Below are positions 21,861-32,726 of a stretch of 64,000 bases of DNA, in pieces. The notes beneath the pieces are model-generated. The model did not search any database, had not been told where the DNA came from, and was given only the letters and a program-made list of their open reading frames with translations. This stretch comes from Rodentibacter caecimuris (GTDB lineage Bacteria; Pseudomonadota; Gammaproteobacteria; Enterobacterales; Pasteurellaceae). A program made the translations under genes and the position numbers. The stretch is taken from contig NZ_BBXJ01000001.1 in the NCBI RefSeq assembly GCF_001019715.1, positions 1,922,001 to 1,986,000 of the forward strand, written 5' to 3'. The number at the start of each line of letters is the position of its first letter. Position 1 is the first letter of the stretch.

Positions 21861-24290
21861 CTATTTAATCTCTTCAGCCTTTTCAACAGTGCCTTTAATA
21901 GTCAAACTAATCTCTGTTGAAATGAGATGTTCAAGAACAGAAGCAAGCTCATCTAAAGCGGTAAAATTGCCGTTACCTTGTTCATCGAAATAGTCTTCGT
22001 TTTTCAGACTGGCGATAAAGGTAGAAAATACTGCTTTATCAAAAAATTCCGGTGCATTAATACCATGCAATACAGAAAGACGTTGCGCAACCAATTGGCT
22101 TTCTTTTTCCAATGTAGCACGAGAAATTTGCGGATCTTTTTGCAAAATTGTCACCGTAATATAATAGCGTTGTAAAATTTCACGGACTCCGGCTGCCCAA
22201 AGTTGTAGAATACGCACTTTCGGTCGATTCATTGAAAGTAAGTTTTCACTAGAATAAATGACTTCCTGACGAGTAAATTCAGCAATGATTTTACCAATTT
22301 GCACTCTTAATTCGTCTTGGTTGAAATGTAAAAACAATTCCCCTTTTAAGAACGGGTAAATTTTACTCATAGCGTCCAATAATAAATCTTTTTGAATGGT
22401 TTCATAATGCAAAATAATGCTGGCCACTAAAGACGGGAGTACAAAAGCGTGCTGAATATTGTTGCGATAGTAAGTCATTAATACTGCTGAGGTTCGTTCA
22501 AGGCGAACGATTTCACCAAAATTATCTTTTTCTACCAACACACCGACACGATCAAGGCTCAGCACATGCTCTAACATTGTTTCGGAAGAATCTTTTGGGA
22601 TCACCATATCTTCCGAATAAGGCGCTTGTTGTAACATTTGTTGATAACTATCAAGTTGTTCAACCAATTGTTCACGGGAAAGCGCGCGTTGACGAGAAGA
22701 AAGTAACGCCATTCCAACCAAATTCATCGCATTCACTGCCGCCGCTTTATTAATATTCACCATCACTTGATTGGAAATTTTATCCACTGCATGGTTAAAC
22801 CATTGCGGTTTTTCCTCATGGTGATTTTCTTTCCAATCGGGAAAATGCTGATTCAAATAATTTGATAATGTAATGGGTTCGCCAAAATTAACAAAACCTT
22901 GTCCTAAATTCCGCAATTTTTTAATCACACGTAACACTAAACCAGCGTTTTCTTTCTCTTTTTCCGCTCCACGTAATTCTTTGGCGTAAGTATCGACTTC
23001 TAACACGTGTTCATAACCGACATACACCGGCACAACGGAAATAGGTCTGGTTTGATGATGTTGCAGAGCTTGTAATGTCATCGACATCATACCGGTTTTC
23101 GGTGCAAGCAAACGACCGGTACGCGAGCGTCCACCTTCAATAAAATATTCCACAGAATAGCCACGATGGAATAATTCCGCTAAATACTCACGGAAAATTG
23201 CCGAATAGAGACGATTTCCTTTGAAAGTACGGCGAATAAAAAATGCCCCCCAGCTTCGGAACAGACGCCCAACCGGCCAGAAATTCAGATTAATCCCTGC
23301 CGCAATATGAGGCGGAACCAATCCTTGATGATAAAGTACATAGGAAAGCAATAAGTAGTCGATATGGCTACGATGACAAGGCACATAAACAATTTCATGG
23401 CCTTCAAGAGCAAGTTTACGAACGCGATCCGCGTTTTGTACATCAATACCGGAATATAATTTATTCCATAACCAACGTAAAAAACGATCCGCCGCACGCA
23501 AGCTAGAATGGCTAACATCCGCCGCAATTTCATCTAAAATTTTATACGCTTCTTTCTCGGCTTTTTCACGGCTGATATTTTTACTTTTTGCTTCATCATC
23601 AATCGCTGCTTGAATCGTCGCTGATTGCAATAATTTATTAAACATTGCCTCACGGTTTGGCAAGCGCGGACCTGTTGCGGAAATCCGCTGGCGTGCGAAG
23701 TGCATTTTGGCAACCCGTGCGAGTTTTTGCGCCATTTTTTCATCAGATCCATGCATATTTGCCATATCACGCAATGAAACCGCTTGAGAAAAACGCACAA
23801 AAGTATCGCGCCCAAACCAAATTGCCGCAAACGTTTTTTGTATGCCATTTAGTAAACGCAAATTAGGTAAGCCCGTTTTATCCTCATGCCCCGGAGAACG
23901 CCCCCAAAGTACCGAAACCGGCACAATTTGCACATCTAAATCTTCAAAAGTGCGGTGTAATTCCAAGTATTTATTAAAAATTTGAATGGTTTCATCTTTC
24001 GCTCCTTTGGATTTAAAAAAGCGACGACCTTCGTCCAGATACACATAGCGGGGCAACGTCATCCCTTGTATTTCATTTTTTTCTGCCGGATCAGGTAAAC
24101 CGACACTCAGACAATTACGGCGAAAAATAACAAAATCGGTTTGTGAAGTGTAAGGCAGAACATAGACAATAGGTTGCGAAAGATTAAGTTGAAGTTCTTC
24201 GGTAGGATTAGCAGGAATAGGATTATTTTTTACCAAGAATGACAGTGGAAATTCTAATAATTTACGATAAGCACTCACGATACTCGACAT
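21861..24290 (-). CDS. plsB: Glycerol-3-phosphate acyltransferase PlsB
   Basis: Inner-membrane-associated enzyme acylating sn-glycerol-3-phosphate with acyl-ACP or acyl-CoA, the first step of phospholipid synthesis. The 809-residue length matches E. coli PlsB. The acyltransferase motif I is [15 protein letters not shown] (HxxxxD). Other blocks are [16 protein letters not shown], the glycerophosphate site [11 protein letters not shown], and [12 protein letters not shown]. It is divergent from lexA across 160 bp. Confidence 0.96.
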   Translation of the reverse strand: MSSIVSAYRKLLEFPLSFLVKNNPIPANPTEELQLNLSQPIVYVLPYTSQTDFVIFRRNCLSVGLPDPAEKNEIQGMTLPRYVYLDEGRRFFKSKGAKDETIQIFNKYLELHRTFEDLDVQIVPVSVLWGRSPGHEDKTGLPNLRLLNGIQKTFAAIWFGRDTFVRFSQAVSLRDMANMHGSDEKMAQKLARVAKMHFARQRISATGPRLPNREAMFNKLLQSATIQAAIDDEAKSKNISREKAEKEAYKILDEIAADVSHSSLRAADRFLRWLWNKLYSGIDVQNADRVRKLALEGHEIVYVPCHRSHIDYLLLSYVLYHQGLVPPHIAAGINLNFWPVGRLFRSWGAFFIRRTFKGNRLYSAIFREYLAELFHRGYSVEYFIEGGRSRTGRLLAPKTGMMSMTLQALQHHQTRPISVVPVYVGYEHVLEVDTYAKELRGAEKEKENAGLVLRVIKKLRNLGQGFVNFGEPITLSNYLNQHFPDWKENHHEEKPQWFNHAVDKISNQVMVNINKAAAVNAMNLVGMALLSSRQRALSREQLVEQLDSYQQMLQQAPYSEDMVIPKDSSETMLEHVLSLDRVGVLVEKDNFGEIVRLERTSAVLMTYYRNNIQHAFVLPSLVASIILHYETIQKDLLLDAMSKIYPFLKGELFLHFNQDELRVQIGKIIAEFTRQEVIYSSENLLSMNRPKVRILQLWAAGVREILQRYYITVTILQKDPQISRATLEKESQLVAQRLSVLHGINAPEFFDKAVFSTFIASLKNEDYFDEQGNGNFTALDELASVLEHLISTEISLTIKGTVEKAEEIK

Positions 24291-24389
24291 AATTAGGTTC
24301 TCTTTTAGTTATTCAATTATCGTCGCAATGATACCACATAAGCCTGTTTAATCACGCCTTAAAATTTTTCTATGGAATAGAAATAACAG

Positions 24390-24417
24390 TTGCAATAGCT
24401 TGCCCTCTGTATATAAT
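24390..24417 (+). promoter_or_regulatory. lexA promoter
   Basis: -35 TTGCAA and -10 TATAAT are separated by 16 bp. The -10 falls inside an imperfect upstream SOS-like sequence (CTGTATATAATATCAA, 24407-24422). Confidence 0.65.
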
Positions 24418-24427
24418 ATCAAAAAAT

Positions 24428-24443
24428 CTGTATATAAGGACAG
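24428..24443 (+). promoter_or_regulatory. LexA operator (SOS box)
   Basis: CTGTATATAAGGACAG matches CTGT-N8-ACAG exactly, directly downstream of the -10 and overlapping the ribosome-binding site. With the imperfect copy 21 bp upstream this is the two-operator autoregulated lexA layout. Confidence 0.88.
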
Positions 24444-24451
24444 GAGTGGAT

Positions 24452-25075
24452 ATGAAACCATTAACCAATAGACAACAGGAAGTGTTGGATTTATTAAAGC
24501 GACACTTAGAAACTACCGGTATGCCCCCAACCCGTGCAGAAATTTCTCGTGAACTGGGGTTTAAATCCCCTAATGCGGCTGAAGAACATTTAAAAGCGCT
24601 CGCCCGAAAAGGTGCAATTGAAATTGTCGCCGGTGCATCACGCGGTATCCGTATCTTAAGCGATAGTGCTAATGATGAAATGGAAGGTTTACCATTAATT
24701 GGTCGGGTTGCAGCAGGCGAACCGATTCTTGCCGAACAACATATTGAAGCAACTTACAGCGTAGATGCCAGTATGTTCAAACCGCAAGCGGATTTTTTAT
24801 TGAAAGTTTACGGTCAATCAATGAAAGATATCGGTATTTTAGACGGCGATTTACTTGCGGTACATAGCACAAAAGATGTACGAAATGGGCAAGTCGTTGT
24901 TGCGCGTATTGAAGATGAAGTCACCGTAAAACGTTTTGAACGCAAAGGATCGATCGTTTACCTTCATGCCGAAAACGAAGAATTCCAGCCTATTGTCGTC
25001 AATTTGGCGGAACAACCCAACTTTGAAATTGAAGGCATTGCTGTTGGGATTATCCGTAACAATGCCTGGATGTAA
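24452..25075 (+). CDS. lexA: LexA SOS repressor
   Basis: Represses SOS genes and self-cleaves when RecA filaments form. The start is the ATG at 24,452 five bases after AGGAG (a GTG two codons earlier overlaps the SD). The 207 residues give [15 protein letters not shown], a winged helix with [10 protein letters not shown], the cleavage site Ala88-Gly89 in VAAGEP, nucleophile Ser123 (GQSMKD) and general base Lys160 (VTVKRF). All catalytic residues are intact. It is autoregulated through the SOS box. Confidence 0.97.
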   Translation: MKPLTNRQQEVLDLLKRHLETTGMPPTRAEISRELGFKSPNAAEEHLKALARKGAIEIVAGASRGIRILSDSANDEMEGLPLIGRVAAGEPILAEQHIEATYSVDASMFKPQADFLLKVYGQSMKDIGILDGDLLAVHSTKDVRNGQVVVARIEDEVTVKRFERKGSIVYLHAENEEFQPIVVNLAEQPNFEIEGIAVGIIRNNAWM

Positions 25076-25085
25076 ATCCTAACTA

Positions 25086-25122
25086 ATAAAGTGCGGTTAA
25101 AATCAACCGCACTTTTATTTTA
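25086..25122 (+). terminator. Uptake-sequence terminator of lexA
   Basis: An inverted uptake-sequence pair, AAAGTGCGGTT / AACCGCACTTT with a 6-base loop, followed by TATTTTA. Confidence 0.78.
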
Positions 25123-25205
25123 TCTCTTATTTTCATAAGTTTGCCATTCAATTCATTGCTTACTATAATGCCGAAGTATCGTTTTAAAAGAATTGAGGAT
25201 CGGAA

Positions 25206-26030
25206 ATGCAGTTTTCCAAAATGCATGGTTTAGGCAATGATTTTGTCGTGGTCGATGCCATTACACAAAATGTTTATTTCACCCCCGAAACCATTAAACG
25301 TCTTGCGGATCGCCATCGTGGAATTGGTTTTGATCAACTATTAATCGTAGAACCGCCTTACGATCCCGATTTAGATTTTCATTACCGTATTTTTAATGCC
25401 GATGGTAGCGAGGTATCACAGTGCGGTAATGGTGCTCGCTGTTTTGCACGCTTTGTCACACTTAAAGGTTTAACCAATAAAAAAGACATATCCGTCAGCA
25501 CGCAAAAAGGCAAAATGATTTTAACCGTAAAAGACTACGGGCAAATTCGGGTAAATATGGGAGAACCTATTTGGGAGCCGGCAAAGATCCCTTTTATAGC
25601 CAATAAATTCGAAAAAAATTATATTTTACGTACAGATATTCAAACGGTTTTATGCGGTGCGGTTTCTATGGGAAATCCCCATTGTGTAGTGCAAGTAGAG
25701 GATATTCATACGGCAAATGTCGAACAACTTGGGTCGCTATTAGAAAATCACGAACGTTTCCCAGAAAGGGTTAATGTCGGATTTATGCAAGTAATCAACC
25801 GTCAGCATATTAAATTACGTGTTTATGAACGCGGTGCCGGTGAAACCCAAGCCTGCGGTAGCGGAGCCTGTGCAGCAGCAGCAGTAGGAATAATGCAAGG
25901 CTTACTTGATAATAAAGTCCAAGTGGATTTACCGGGAGGCAGCCTTACCATTGAATGGCAAGGGGAAAATCATCCGCTTTATATGACAGGAGATGCTACA
26001 CATATTTATGATGGGAGCATTCAGCTTTGA
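25206..26030 (+). CDS. dapF: Diaminopimelate epimerase
   Basis: Converts LL- to meso-diaminopimelate for peptidoglycan and lysine. The 274-residue protein begins [18 protein letters not shown]. The two catalytic Cys lie in [13 protein letters not shown] and [24 protein letters not shown] is also conserved. GAGGATCGGAA precedes the ATG. It is monocistronic, with its own uptake-sequence terminator. Confidence 0.97.
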   Translation: MQFSKMHGLGNDFVVVDAITQNVYFTPETIKRLADRHRGIGFDQLLIVEPPYDPDLDFHYRIFNADGSEVSQCGNGARCFARFVTLKGLTNKKDISVSTQKGKMILTVKDYGQIRVNMGEPIWEPAKIPFIANKFEKNYILRTDIQTVLCGAVSMGNPHCVVQVEDIHTANVEQLGSLLENHERFPERVNVGFMQVINRQHIKLRVYERGAGETQACGSGACAAAAVGIMQGLLDNKVQVDLPGGSLTIEWQGENHPLYMTGDATHIYDGSIQL

Positions 26031-26034
26031 ACCC

Positions 26035-26067
26035 CAAAAGTGCGGTTAAAATCAACCGCACTTTTTT
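26035..26067. terminator. Uptake-sequence terminator between dapF and the XRE gene
   Basis: AAAAGTGCGGTT / AACCGCACTTTTTT with a 6-base loop, between convergent genes. The T run serves dapF, and the A run on the other side could serve the minus-strand gene. Confidence 0.8.
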
Positions 26068-26073
26068 GTCCGA

Positions 26074-26442
26074 TTATTCTTTATTTTCTAATAGTGAGAT
26101 CACTTTTTTTAACGCTTCAATCTCATTATCTTTGGCTGTAAGCAATTCCTTTAATTTATCATTTTCAATGGCAAGTTTCTCATTCGTGCCAAAATAATTG
26201 CTATAGTTAGAATGGTTATCACCAATAGAACAAATCACAAAGCGTTCATCGTCATCTAATAACTGTGCGACATTAACATTAAACACTTGCTCGATTTGCT
26301 TTAATTTCTCAACGCTCACATTCGTTTGTCCCCGTTCGATTTTGGCATAACCGGTTGTGGACATACCTAATTTTTCTGCGACCTCCTCCTGCGTCCACTG
26401 ATTCATTTCACGCATGATTTTAATTTTTTCTGATGATTCCAT
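26074..26442 (-). CDS. XRE-family regulator with C-terminal coiled coil
   Basis: This 122-residue protein has an N-terminal helix-turn-helix (about residues 6-62: MNQWTQEEVAEKLGMSTTGY, then ERGQTNVSVEKLKQI). After a short linker comes a Glu/Lys/Leu-rich heptad segment (residues 86-121) that should form a dimerising coiled coil. There is no cleavage or ligand domain. It is divergent from the two lipoprotein genes, so it may control itself or them; that is inference from position. Confidence 0.8.
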   Translation of the reverse strand: MESSEKIKIMREMNQWTQEEVAEKLGMSTTGYAKIERGQTNVSVEKLKQIEQVFNVNVAQLLDDDERFVICSIGDNHSNYSNYFGTNEKLAIENDKLKELLTAKDNEIEALKKVISLLENKE

Positions 26443-26489
26443 AACTTACCTTACTAGTCACTTTTTAACTCTTTCAGCCTTTTAAATAA

Positions 26490-26531
26490 CTCTTAGAGCT
26501 ACTGGATTAACTTTGGGCTAAATATAACATA
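26490..26531 (+). repeat. 42-bp repeat upstream of lipoprotein gene, copy 1
   Basis: CTCTTA..GC.A...GGATTAA.TTT.GGCTAAA.ATAACATA recurs at 26893-26934 with about nine mismatches. Both copies lie a similar distance before a small lipoprotein gene; a weaker third copy may start near 27,394. Confidence 0.55.
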
Positions 26532-26566
26532 GCAAGTGTTTTTTAACTAACCTTTGGAGCAATATA

Positions 26567-26881
26567 ATGAAAATCTCTAAATTAATTATTTTAACGACGA
26601 TTTGTGCTACTTTAACGGCTTGCGCCAATATGCAACCAATGCCGAAAAAACCGACTGAGAGATGGTTCAAAGACGGCGTGACTGCAAATCAAGCAAAGAA
26701 CAAATATCATAAATGCGTTTATGATGTGGGAATGAATAAAGTTGAAGTGACGGAGAAAGATACCCTTATAATAAGCTGTATGGCAGCTGATGGCTATCGT
26801 TATGGCGTTCCCACAAAAGAGTTGGAGGAATGGGAGCATAAAGTAAATTCATTGCAAAAACAGGGATACATACTTTACTAA
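26567..26881 (+). CDS. Small putative lipoprotein
   Basis: A 104-residue protein with lipoprotein signal MKISKLIILTTICATLTAC (lipobox LTAC, Cys19). The mature part has two more Cys (KYHKCVYDVG and IISCMAADGYRYG), possibly disulfide-linked. The DGYRYGVP motif recalls small outer-membrane lipoproteins of Pasteurellaceae; no function is known. The upstream 42-bp sequence is shared with the next lipoprotein gene. A GGAG ribosome site precedes the start. Confidence 0.75.
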   Translation: MKISKLIILTTICATLTACANMQPMPKKPTERWFKDGVTANQAKNKYHKCVYDVGMNKVEVTEKDTLIISCMAADGYRYGVPTKELEEWEHKVNSLQKQGYILY

Positions 26882-26892
26882 ACTTATTATTG

Positions 26893-26934
26893 CTCTTAAC
26901 GCAATAGGATTAAATTTAGGCTAAAAATAACATA
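26893..26934 (+). repeat. 42-bp repeat upstream of lipoprotein gene, copy 2
   Basis: See the copy at 26490-26531. Its position just after the first lipoprotein gene suggests a duplicated promoter-gene cassette. Confidence 0.55.
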
Positions 26935-26972
26935 ACTATCCCCTAAAACTAATTTTCATTAAGGAAATTACT

Positions 26973-27386
26973 ATGAAAAAACTATGCACAATAATCCTCT
27001 CTCTTACATTACTTTCTGCATGTAGCACAACCCTAGAAGGGAGTTCAAAATTAAGAGAACAAAACCTGACATCAATCGAAAATAAAATTATTGCTAATGT
27101 TACGACCAAAAATGAAGTAAGAGAATTTATGGGTGAACCCACACAAATTCATCAGCAGTCTAATTTAGATGAAATTTGGTATTATGAATCTTACGAAAAA
27201 CATAGCAATTATACTCCAGTAGCACTCTTTCCAATCACACTACCATTAAGTATTGTTTTCGGACACAATTTCATGAAACCAAGTGTTGAAAAGAAAAATG
27301 AAAAACAGCTAAGGGTAAAAATTGATACAGGTACAAATAAAGTCACCAACGTATCAACCGCAGTAACCAATAAATCTTGGTATTAA
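26973..27386 (+). CDS. Putative SmpA/BamE-like lipoprotein
   Basis: A 137-residue protein with signal MKKLCTIILSLTLLSAC (lipobox LSAC). The segment TTKNEVREFMGEPTQIH followed by DEIWYYES is the typical start of the SmpA/OmlA (BamE-like) fold. A hydrophobic patch (PVALFPITLPLSIVFG) sits between strands, and a short VTNVST C-terminal strand follows. AAGGAA precedes the start. It is convergent with dusC. Function is unknown; it is unlikely to be BamE itself, which normally sits elsewhere. Confidence 0.72.
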   Translation: MKKLCTIILSLTLLSACSTTLEGSSKLREQNLTSIENKIIANVTTKNEVREFMGEPTQIHQQSNLDEIWYYESYEKHSNYTPVALFPITLPLSIVFGHNFMKPSVEKKNEKQLRVKIDTGTNKVTNVSTAVTNKSWY

Positions 27387-27428
27387 TCTCTGGCTCTTTG
27401 AGCGATAGGAATATTCAACTCTAAAAAA

Positions 27429-27465
27429 ACAAAAGTGCGGTTAAAATTAACCGCACTTTTTCGTT
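27429..27465. terminator. Uptake-sequence bidirectional terminator
   Basis: AAAAGTGCGGTTAA / TTAACCGCACTTTTT lies between the convergent lipoprotein gene and dusC, with A and T runs on either side. Confidence 0.82.
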
Positions 27466-28398
27466 TTATATCTGGCTCAACCTTTCCCGCAAATCCGCCG
27501 CGGTTTGGCAAGTTCTAATCTTTTCAAACATCGCATTGGCTTCCTCATATTCCTTATTCAAATAACGCAACCATTGTTTAATCCGTGCGACATGATAAAA
27601 GCCCGAGTCGTGAGAATTCTCCATTTCGGCATATTTTTGTAACATTGTTTGAATTTCTGACCACGGCATTTTTGGCACGTTTAATTTTAAGACATGGCTT
27701 AAATTGGGTATGTTTAATGCGCCACGTCCTACCATAAGATCATGACAGCCTGTTTTGGCAAGACAATTTTGCCCATCTTGCCAATACCAAATTTCGCCGT
27801 TCGCAATGACAGGAATAGATAGGCGTTCGCAAATTTCGCCAATTTTTTCCCAATTAATGCGATCCTCCCGATAGCCATCAGCCTTAGTTCGACCATGAAC
27901 GGCAATTTCTGTCGCCCCGCCTTGTTCCACCGCATCGGCAATCTCAATGGCTTGAGAAATATCATCCCAACCCAATCGTACTTTTACGCTAACGGGCTGA
28001 TGATGAGGAACAGCTTTTCGCAAAGCCTGAGTGGCACGATAAATTAGTTCTGGTTGTTTGAGCAATGCGGCGCCGCCATGGCTACCGTTCACGGTTTTGG
28101 AGGGGCAACCACAATTTAAATCAATCCCGTGCGAACCGAGTTCAATTGCTCGAACGGCATTTTCGGCTAAATAATCGGGATGTTGGCCGAGTAATTGAAC
28201 CCGCACAGGTGTGCTTGAAAGCGTTAAGCCCTGATTTTTCAGTTCAGGGCATAAACGATAGAACACTTTATTAGGAAGAAGTTGATCAACTACGCGAACA
28301 AATTCCGTCACGCACAAGTCGTAGTCGTTCACCTCAGTAAGAAGTTGGCGTACAAGGGGATCCAGTACGCCTTGCATGGGTGCGAGAATCACACGCAC
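27466..28398 (-). CDS. dusC: tRNA-dihydrouridine(16) synthase DusC
   Basis: FMN-dependent reduction of uridine 16 in tRNA. The 310-residue protein has the Dus barrel with [13 protein letters not shown], the catalytic Cys region [42 protein letters not shown] and [11 protein letters not shown]. The N-terminal [13 protein letters not shown] and [12 protein letters not shown] favour the DusC subfamily over DusA or DusB. It is followed leftward by a terminator and overlaps nothing. Confidence 0.93.
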   Translation of the reverse strand: MRVILAPMQGVLDPLVRQLLTEVNDYDLCVTEFVRVVDQLLPNKVFYRLCPELKNQGLTLSSTPVRVQLLGQHPDYLAENAVRAIELGSHGIDLNCGCPSKTVNGSHGGAALLKQPELIYRATQALRKAVPHHQPVSVKVRLGWDDISQAIEIADAVEQGGATEIAVHGRTKADGYREDRINWEKIGEICERLSIPVIANGEIWYWQDGQNCLAKTGCHDLMVGRGALNIPNLSHVLKLNVPKMPWSEIQTMLQKYAEMENSHDSGFYHVARIKQWLRYLNKEYEEANAMFEKIRTCQTAADLRERLSQI

Positions 28399-28401
28399 AA
28401 T

Positions 28402-29268
28402 TTATTTCCAACCCTTTGCTTTGCAAATCAAGTCGTAAGCCGATTGGATCTGTTGTGCTTTTTCTTTTGCCATTTCCATCATCTCCGGCGGTAAACCTTT
28501 TGCTACCAGTTTATCCGGATGATGTTCATTCATTAAACGACGATAGGCCCGTTTTACCGTACTTTGATCATCAGTCTCCGTTACCCCTAATACTTTATAA
28601 GCATCGCTTAAAGTCGGCCCTGAAGATTGCTGATACCCACCACCGTTTTGTTGGTATTGGTAATTCCCTTGTTGATAAGCTCCCTGTTGATATTGCTGAT
28701 AAAACCCACCTTGTGTGAAAGCTCGGGCTGCCATTTCCATGGCTATCATTTGCTCAAATTGCATACGGGAAAGCCCAAGTTCTTCCGCTATCACATAAAG
28801 TACCTCTTTTTCACCTTCATGTAATTGAGAATCCGAGAACGCCGCCTGCACTTGTACATGTAAGAACATCCGCAATAAATCTGCCCGTTGCCCACAACCG
28901 ATACGAAATTCACGAATAACCTGACGAATCGGAAAATCCGCTTCTTTACCACGTCGGAAAGCCTCTTGAGCGAGGCGGCGACCGTTATCATCCAATTTCA
29001 TCTGAGTCATTAACTGATTAGCAATTTGGATATCTTCTTCCGTCACCCGCCCTTTCGCTTTACTCAAATGCCCCAACACAGCAAAAGTCGTTTGCATAAA
29101 AAGTTCTTGGCGTGTGGTTTTACGTTTGAAAAAACTTGAATTCACGGCACCAAGTTCATATAACTTTTTATCGGCAATAGAACCCAAAATAAGACCGGCT
29201 ATTGCACCAAAAAATCCGCCCATTTTCCAGCCAATAAACACACCTAAAATTTTTCCAATAAAATTCAT
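28402..29268 (-). CDS. djlA: Co-chaperone DjlA (membrane DnaJ-like)
   Basis: A membrane-anchored J-domain protein that stimulates DnaK. The 288 residues show an N-terminal transmembrane segment with GxxxG-like motifs (MNFIGKILGVFIGWKMGGFF), a TerB-like helical domain (about residues 55-180), a Gln/Tyr/Gly-rich linker (residues 190-220), and a C-terminal J domain with MNEHHPDKL (HPD motif). Domain order matches E. coli DjlA. It lies 3 bp before dusC, and so is probably co-transcribed. Confidence 0.94.
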   Translation of the reverse strand: MNFIGKILGVFIGWKMGGFFGAIAGLILGSIADKKLYELGAVNSSFFKRKTTRQELFMQTTFAVLGHLSKAKGRVTEEDIQIANQLMTQMKLDDNGRRLAQEAFRRGKEADFPIRQVIREFRIGCGQRADLLRMFLHVQVQAAFSDSQLHEGEKEVLYVIAEELGLSRMQFEQMIAMEMAARAFTQGGFYQQYQQGAYQQGNYQYQQNGGGYQQSSGPTLSDAYKVLGVTETDDQSTVKRAYRRLMNEHHPDKLVAKGLPPEMMEMAKEKAQQIQSAYDLICKAKGWK

Positions 29269-29342
29269 TCTTTTCCTCTTAAAGTGCGGTTGATTTTTGC
29301 CATGTTTCTCTAAAATGGCGACAAAGATTGATTTATCAAGTT

Positions 29343-29984
29343 TTATACACCGAATTCAGATCGGTAGGCACGCATTGTCGGCAAATGATCGTGATATTGC
29401 GGATCTTGTTCAATAAATTGCATTAAATCATCTAAATCAATGATAGATAACACTCGACATTGATAATCGCGTTCAACTTCTTGAATCGCAGAAAGTGTAC
29501 CTTTGCCACGTTCTTTACGATTTAAAGCAATCAAGACGGCTGCCAATTCAGCATTATTTGCCTGAATAAGTTGCATGGATTCACGAATAGCCGTTCCCGC
29601 GGTGATCACGTCATCCACTAATAAAATTTTTCCTTGTAGCGGACTGCCGATTAAATTACCGCCCTCACCGTGATCTTTGGTTTCTTTACGGTTAAAACAT
29701 ACCGGTTTATCAATGTTGTAACGGTTGAATAATGCCACAGACACTGTCGTGCCAATCGGAATCCCTTTATAGGCAGGCCCAAAAATAACGTCAAAATCAA
29801 CCGCACTTGCTTGAACAGCAGCTGCGTAAAATTCACCTAAACGCGCTAAATCCGCCCCTGTATTAAATAAACCGGCATTAAAAAAATACGGACTTTTACG
29901 TCCAGATTTTAATGTGAACTCACCAAATTTTAATACATTACGGCTGAGTGCAAATTCAATAAAATCACGTTTATATTGTTCCAT
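29343..29984 (-). CDS. pyrE: Orotate phosphoribosyltransferase
   Basis: Forms orotidine 5'-phosphate from orotate and PRPP in pyrimidine synthesis. The 213 residues contain [15 protein letters not shown], the GPAYKGIPI loop, [14 protein letters not shown] and the PRPP-binding motif [17 protein letters not shown]. It lies directly after rph, an arrangement known from enterobacteria, where rph translation influences pyrE. Here the gap is 9 bases and there is no obvious attenuator hairpin between them. Confidence 0.97.
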   Translation of the reverse strand: MEQYKRDFIEFALSRNVLKFGEFTLKSGRKSPYFFNAGLFNTGADLARLGEFYAAAVQASAVDFDVIFGPAYKGIPIGTTVSVALFNRYNIDKPVCFNRKETKDHGEGGNLIGSPLQGKILLVDDVITAGTAIRESMQLIQANNAELAAVLIALNRKERGKGTLSAIQEVERDYQCRVLSIIDLDDLMQFIEQDPQYHDHLPTMRAYRSEFGV

Positions 29985-29993
29985 TGTTTATCC

Positions 29994-30710
29994 TTATAAA
30001 CCGAGCGCTTCATGTTGCGCAGCAAAAATTTGCCAGCAGCCTTGTTTGGCTAAATCCAATAAAGTGAGTAATTCTTCATGGCTGAACGGCTCACCTTCTG
30101 CCGTACCTTGCACTTCAATCATACGGCCATCTTCCATCATCACGACATTCATATCCGTTTCTGCCGCCGAATCCTCTACATACTCTAAATCACAAACGGC
30201 TTGCCCTTCAACAATGCCTACTGAAACTGCCGCGACCAGCCCTTTAATCGGGTTCGTTTTTAGCGTGCCATTTTCAATTAAACCATTGATTGCATCACAT
30301 AATGCAACCGCTGCACCGGTAATCGAAGCGGTGCGAGTGCCGCCATCAGCCTGAATCACATCACAATCTAAGGTAATTGCCCGTTCGCCTAAGGCTTTTA
30401 AATCAATCATCGCACGTAAAGAGCGGGCAATTAAACGCTGAATTTCCATTGTACGTCCGCCTTGTTTACCCTTTGCCGCTTCACGTTGCATACGGCTATG
30501 CGTAGAGCGTGGCAACATACCGTATTCAGCGGTAACCCAACCTTGGTTTTGACCTTTTAAAAAACGCGGTACGGTCTCTTCCACCGTGGCAGTACAAAGA
30601 ACTTTCGTATCACCAAACTCGACAAGAACCGAACCCTCGGCATGTTTGGTGTAATGGCGGGTAATTTTAATTGGGCGGGATTGATGATTTTCTCGATTAT
30701 TCGGGCGCAT
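29994..30710 (-). CDS. rph: Ribonuclease PH
   Basis: Phosphorolytic 3'-exonuclease trimming tRNA and rRNA ends. The 238 residues include [37 protein letters not shown], the phosphate-site [17 protein letters not shown], and [20 protein letters not shown]. It keeps the full family length, unlike the frameshifted rph of some E. coli K-12 strains. Confidence 0.97.
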   Translation of the reverse strand: MRPNNRENHQSRPIKITRHYTKHAEGSVLVEFGDTKVLCTATVEETVPRFLKGQNQGWVTAEYGMLPRSTHSRMQREAAKGKQGGRTMEIQRLIARSLRAMIDLKALGERAITLDCDVIQADGGTRTASITGAAVALCDAINGLIENGTLKTNPIKGLVAAVSVGIVEGQAVCDLEYVEDSAAETDMNVVMMEDGRMIEVQGTAEGEPFSHEELLTLLDLAKQGCWQIFAAQHEALGL

Positions 30711-30729
30711 TGAAAATTCCTTAATATGT

Positions 30730-30764
30730 TATAAAAAAGCGCACTATTCTAGCACGCTTTTGTT
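30730..30764 (-). terminator. Rho-independent terminator of the SulP gene
   Basis: On the minus strand AAAAGCGTGCTA-GAA-TAGTGCGCTTTTTT forms a 12-bp stem with two G-T pairs and a T run, between the SulP gene and rph. Confidence 0.8.
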
Positions 30765-30768
30765 TTTA

Positions 30769-32511
30769 TTATGGATTAGATTGCTCAAAATCACGAATTT
30801 TATCAAAAGTTTCCTTTAAATCAGAAGCAAAATTAATTTTTTGTATTTCAGGCATCGTATTTGATTTCACCAACATTCTGAGCGGTTGGAACTGCATATT
30901 ACATAAGTAAAGCTGCTGATGCGGTAACATATGTTGCACAAATCTCGTAAGCGCATGAATCCCCCCTGCATCCAGTACGGTCACAGCATCACACTGCAAT
31001 ACGATATGCTTGATTTCATGATCGGTATGTACCGTTTTATCATGCAAATCAGAAAATAATTTATCTGCCGCGGCAAAAAATAAAGGGCCGCTAATCCGAT
31101 AGGCTAAAACGTCATTGAGATCATCCGGTACATTGTGTTCAATGGCTTTTGTCATTTCCGCAATGGTACGAATAAACAAGAGGCTCGCTAACAATACGCC
31201 TACACTGATCGCAATAACCATATCAAACAATACGGTCAAAATTAAGCAGGTAAGTAGTACAGTAAGCTCATTTTTGCTAGAACGGCGGGCAAGATTTATG
31301 ATTTCATGTACGCTTGCCATATTCCATGCCACGATCAAAAGTAACGCCGCCATAGAAGAAAGGGGCAAATAAGAAAGCGCTTTTGCGAAAAACAGCAACG
31401 CAAACAGCACAAGCAATGCATGCACTACACTGGCGATAGGTGAAACCGCGCCGGATTTGACGTTCGCAGCAGATCGCGCAATAGCTGCCGTTGCGGTGAT
31501 TCCGCCGAAAAACGGGGAAACAATATTGCCTAATCCTTGTGCTAACAATTCATTATTAGAATGATGTTTAGTATCCGTCATATTATCAAGCACGACTGCA
31601 CAGAGTAGCGACTCAATCGCTCCTAACATCGCCATAGAAAATGCCGCCGGCAATAGGGCTTGCAAACTATTAAAATCCCATTGAATCAACTCGCCTTGTG
31701 CGTTAGGGATATTCCACGGCAAGGCAAAATCAGGCAATACGCTCGGAATGCCTGAGCCGATTGAGCCGTCTGACAGAGTATATTGGAATGCCGAACCAAT
31801 AGTCGCAACATGAAACCCCAAATATTGTAAAACGAGCGCCAACATTGTGCCGATAATCACTGCCGGTAAATGTCCCGGTATCGCAAGGCGTAATTTATGC
31901 CATTGGGTTAATACCAACAACGTCGCCACTCCTACCAGAGTATCCGCCCAATTAATCGTCGGAAGTGCGGTAAAAATTGCATGAATTTTTTCTAAATAAT
32001 TCGACGGCATTTGCTCAATGCTCAAACCTAAAAAATCCTTAATTTGCAAAGTGCCGATGGTAATCCCAATCCCACAGGTAAAACCTAAGGTTACCGGCAG
32101 CGGAATATATTCAATCAATCGACCAAGACGAAATAACGCCATTAGAATGAGGATCACTCCGGAAAGCACCGTTGCCATTAATAAACCGCTTAACCCAAAT
32201 TGTTGGGTTACCGGATACAAAATCACTACAAAAGCGGCAGTGGGGCCTGAAATATTAAAGCGAGAGCCACCCGTAATTGCAATCACTGCCCCAGCGATAA
32301 TTGCTGTATAAAGCCCATGCTGAGGCGGTACGCCACTGGCGATTGCCAGCGCCATAGAAAGTGGAATAGCGATCACGCCTACGGTTAAGCCTGCAATAAT
32401 ATCCCGAAGAAATGATTTTTTTGTGTAACCGGCCCGAAAAGAATCTTTCAAAGCACTGAAAGGTTTTACGGATAAAAACACATTTTTAGAAAACAATGAT
32501 TTGAGATGCAT
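30769..32511 (-). CDS. dauA: SulP-family transporter with STAS domain (DauA-like)
   Basis: Inner-membrane SLC26/SulP transporter. E. coli DauA (YchM) carries C4-dicarboxylates aerobically and contacts fatty-acid enzymes (family knowledge). The ~580-residue protein follows DauA closely: [70 protein letters not shown]-like repeats and a C-terminal STAS domain (from about residue 450) with [10 protein letters not shown]. The ATG at 32,511 is chosen by comparison with DauA; an ATG 18 bases upstream in frame is possible, and neither has a clear SD. It is monocistronic. Confidence 0.85.
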   Translation of the reverse strand: MHLKSLFSKNVFLSVKPFSALKDSFRAGYTKKSFLRDIIAGLTVGVIAIPLSMALAIASGVPPQHGLYTAIIAGAVIAITGGSRFNISGPTAAFVVILYPVTQQFGLSGLLMATVLSGVILILMALFRLGRLIEYIPLPVTLGFTCGIGITIGTLQIKDFLGLSIEQMPSNYLEKIHAIFTALPTINWADTLVGVATLLVLTQWHKLRLAIPGHLPAVIIGTMLALVLQYLGFHVATIGSAFQYTLSDGSIGSGIPSVLPDFALPWNIPNAQGELIQWDFNSLQALLPAAFSMAMLGAIESLLCAVVLDNMTDTKHHSNNELLAQGLGNIVSPFFGGITATAAIARSAANVKSGAVSPIASVVHALLVLFALLFFAKALSYLPLSSMAALLLIVAWNMASVHEIINLARRSSKNELTVLLTCLILTVLFDMVIAISVGVLLASLLFIRTIAEMTKAIEHNVPDDLNDVLAYRISGPLFFAAADKLFSDLHDKTVHTDHEIKHIVLQCDAVTVLDAGGIHALTRFVQHMLPHQQLYLCNMQFQPLRMLVKSNTMPEIQKINFASDLKETFDKIRDFEQSNP

Positions 32512-32636
32512 AAAAAAACAACAAGACATGAATAAAATATCGCTATTTTAGCGAAAATTTAAGAAGATTTTTATATTCTAGCTCAAAAAACTTGACTAAA
32601 TTTATGCAAGTCTTTATAGTTTGCGCACCTCGACAC

Positions 32637-32726
32637 GGTGAGATGTCCGAGTGGTTGAAGGAGCACGCCTGGAAAGCGTGTATGTGGGAAACTGCATCGG
32701 GGGTTCGAATCCCCCTCTCACCGCCA
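32637..32726 (+). tRNA. tRNA-Ser (anticodon GGA)
   Basis: A 90-nt tRNA with CCA encoded: acceptor GGTGAGA / TCTCACC, anticodon stem CACGC-CTGGAAA-GCGTG giving GGA (decodes UCC and UCU), a long class II variable arm, and T-arm GGGGG-TTCGAAT-CCCCC. It lies at the chromosome side of the prophage junction but is intact and is not the attachment target seen here. Confidence 0.97.
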
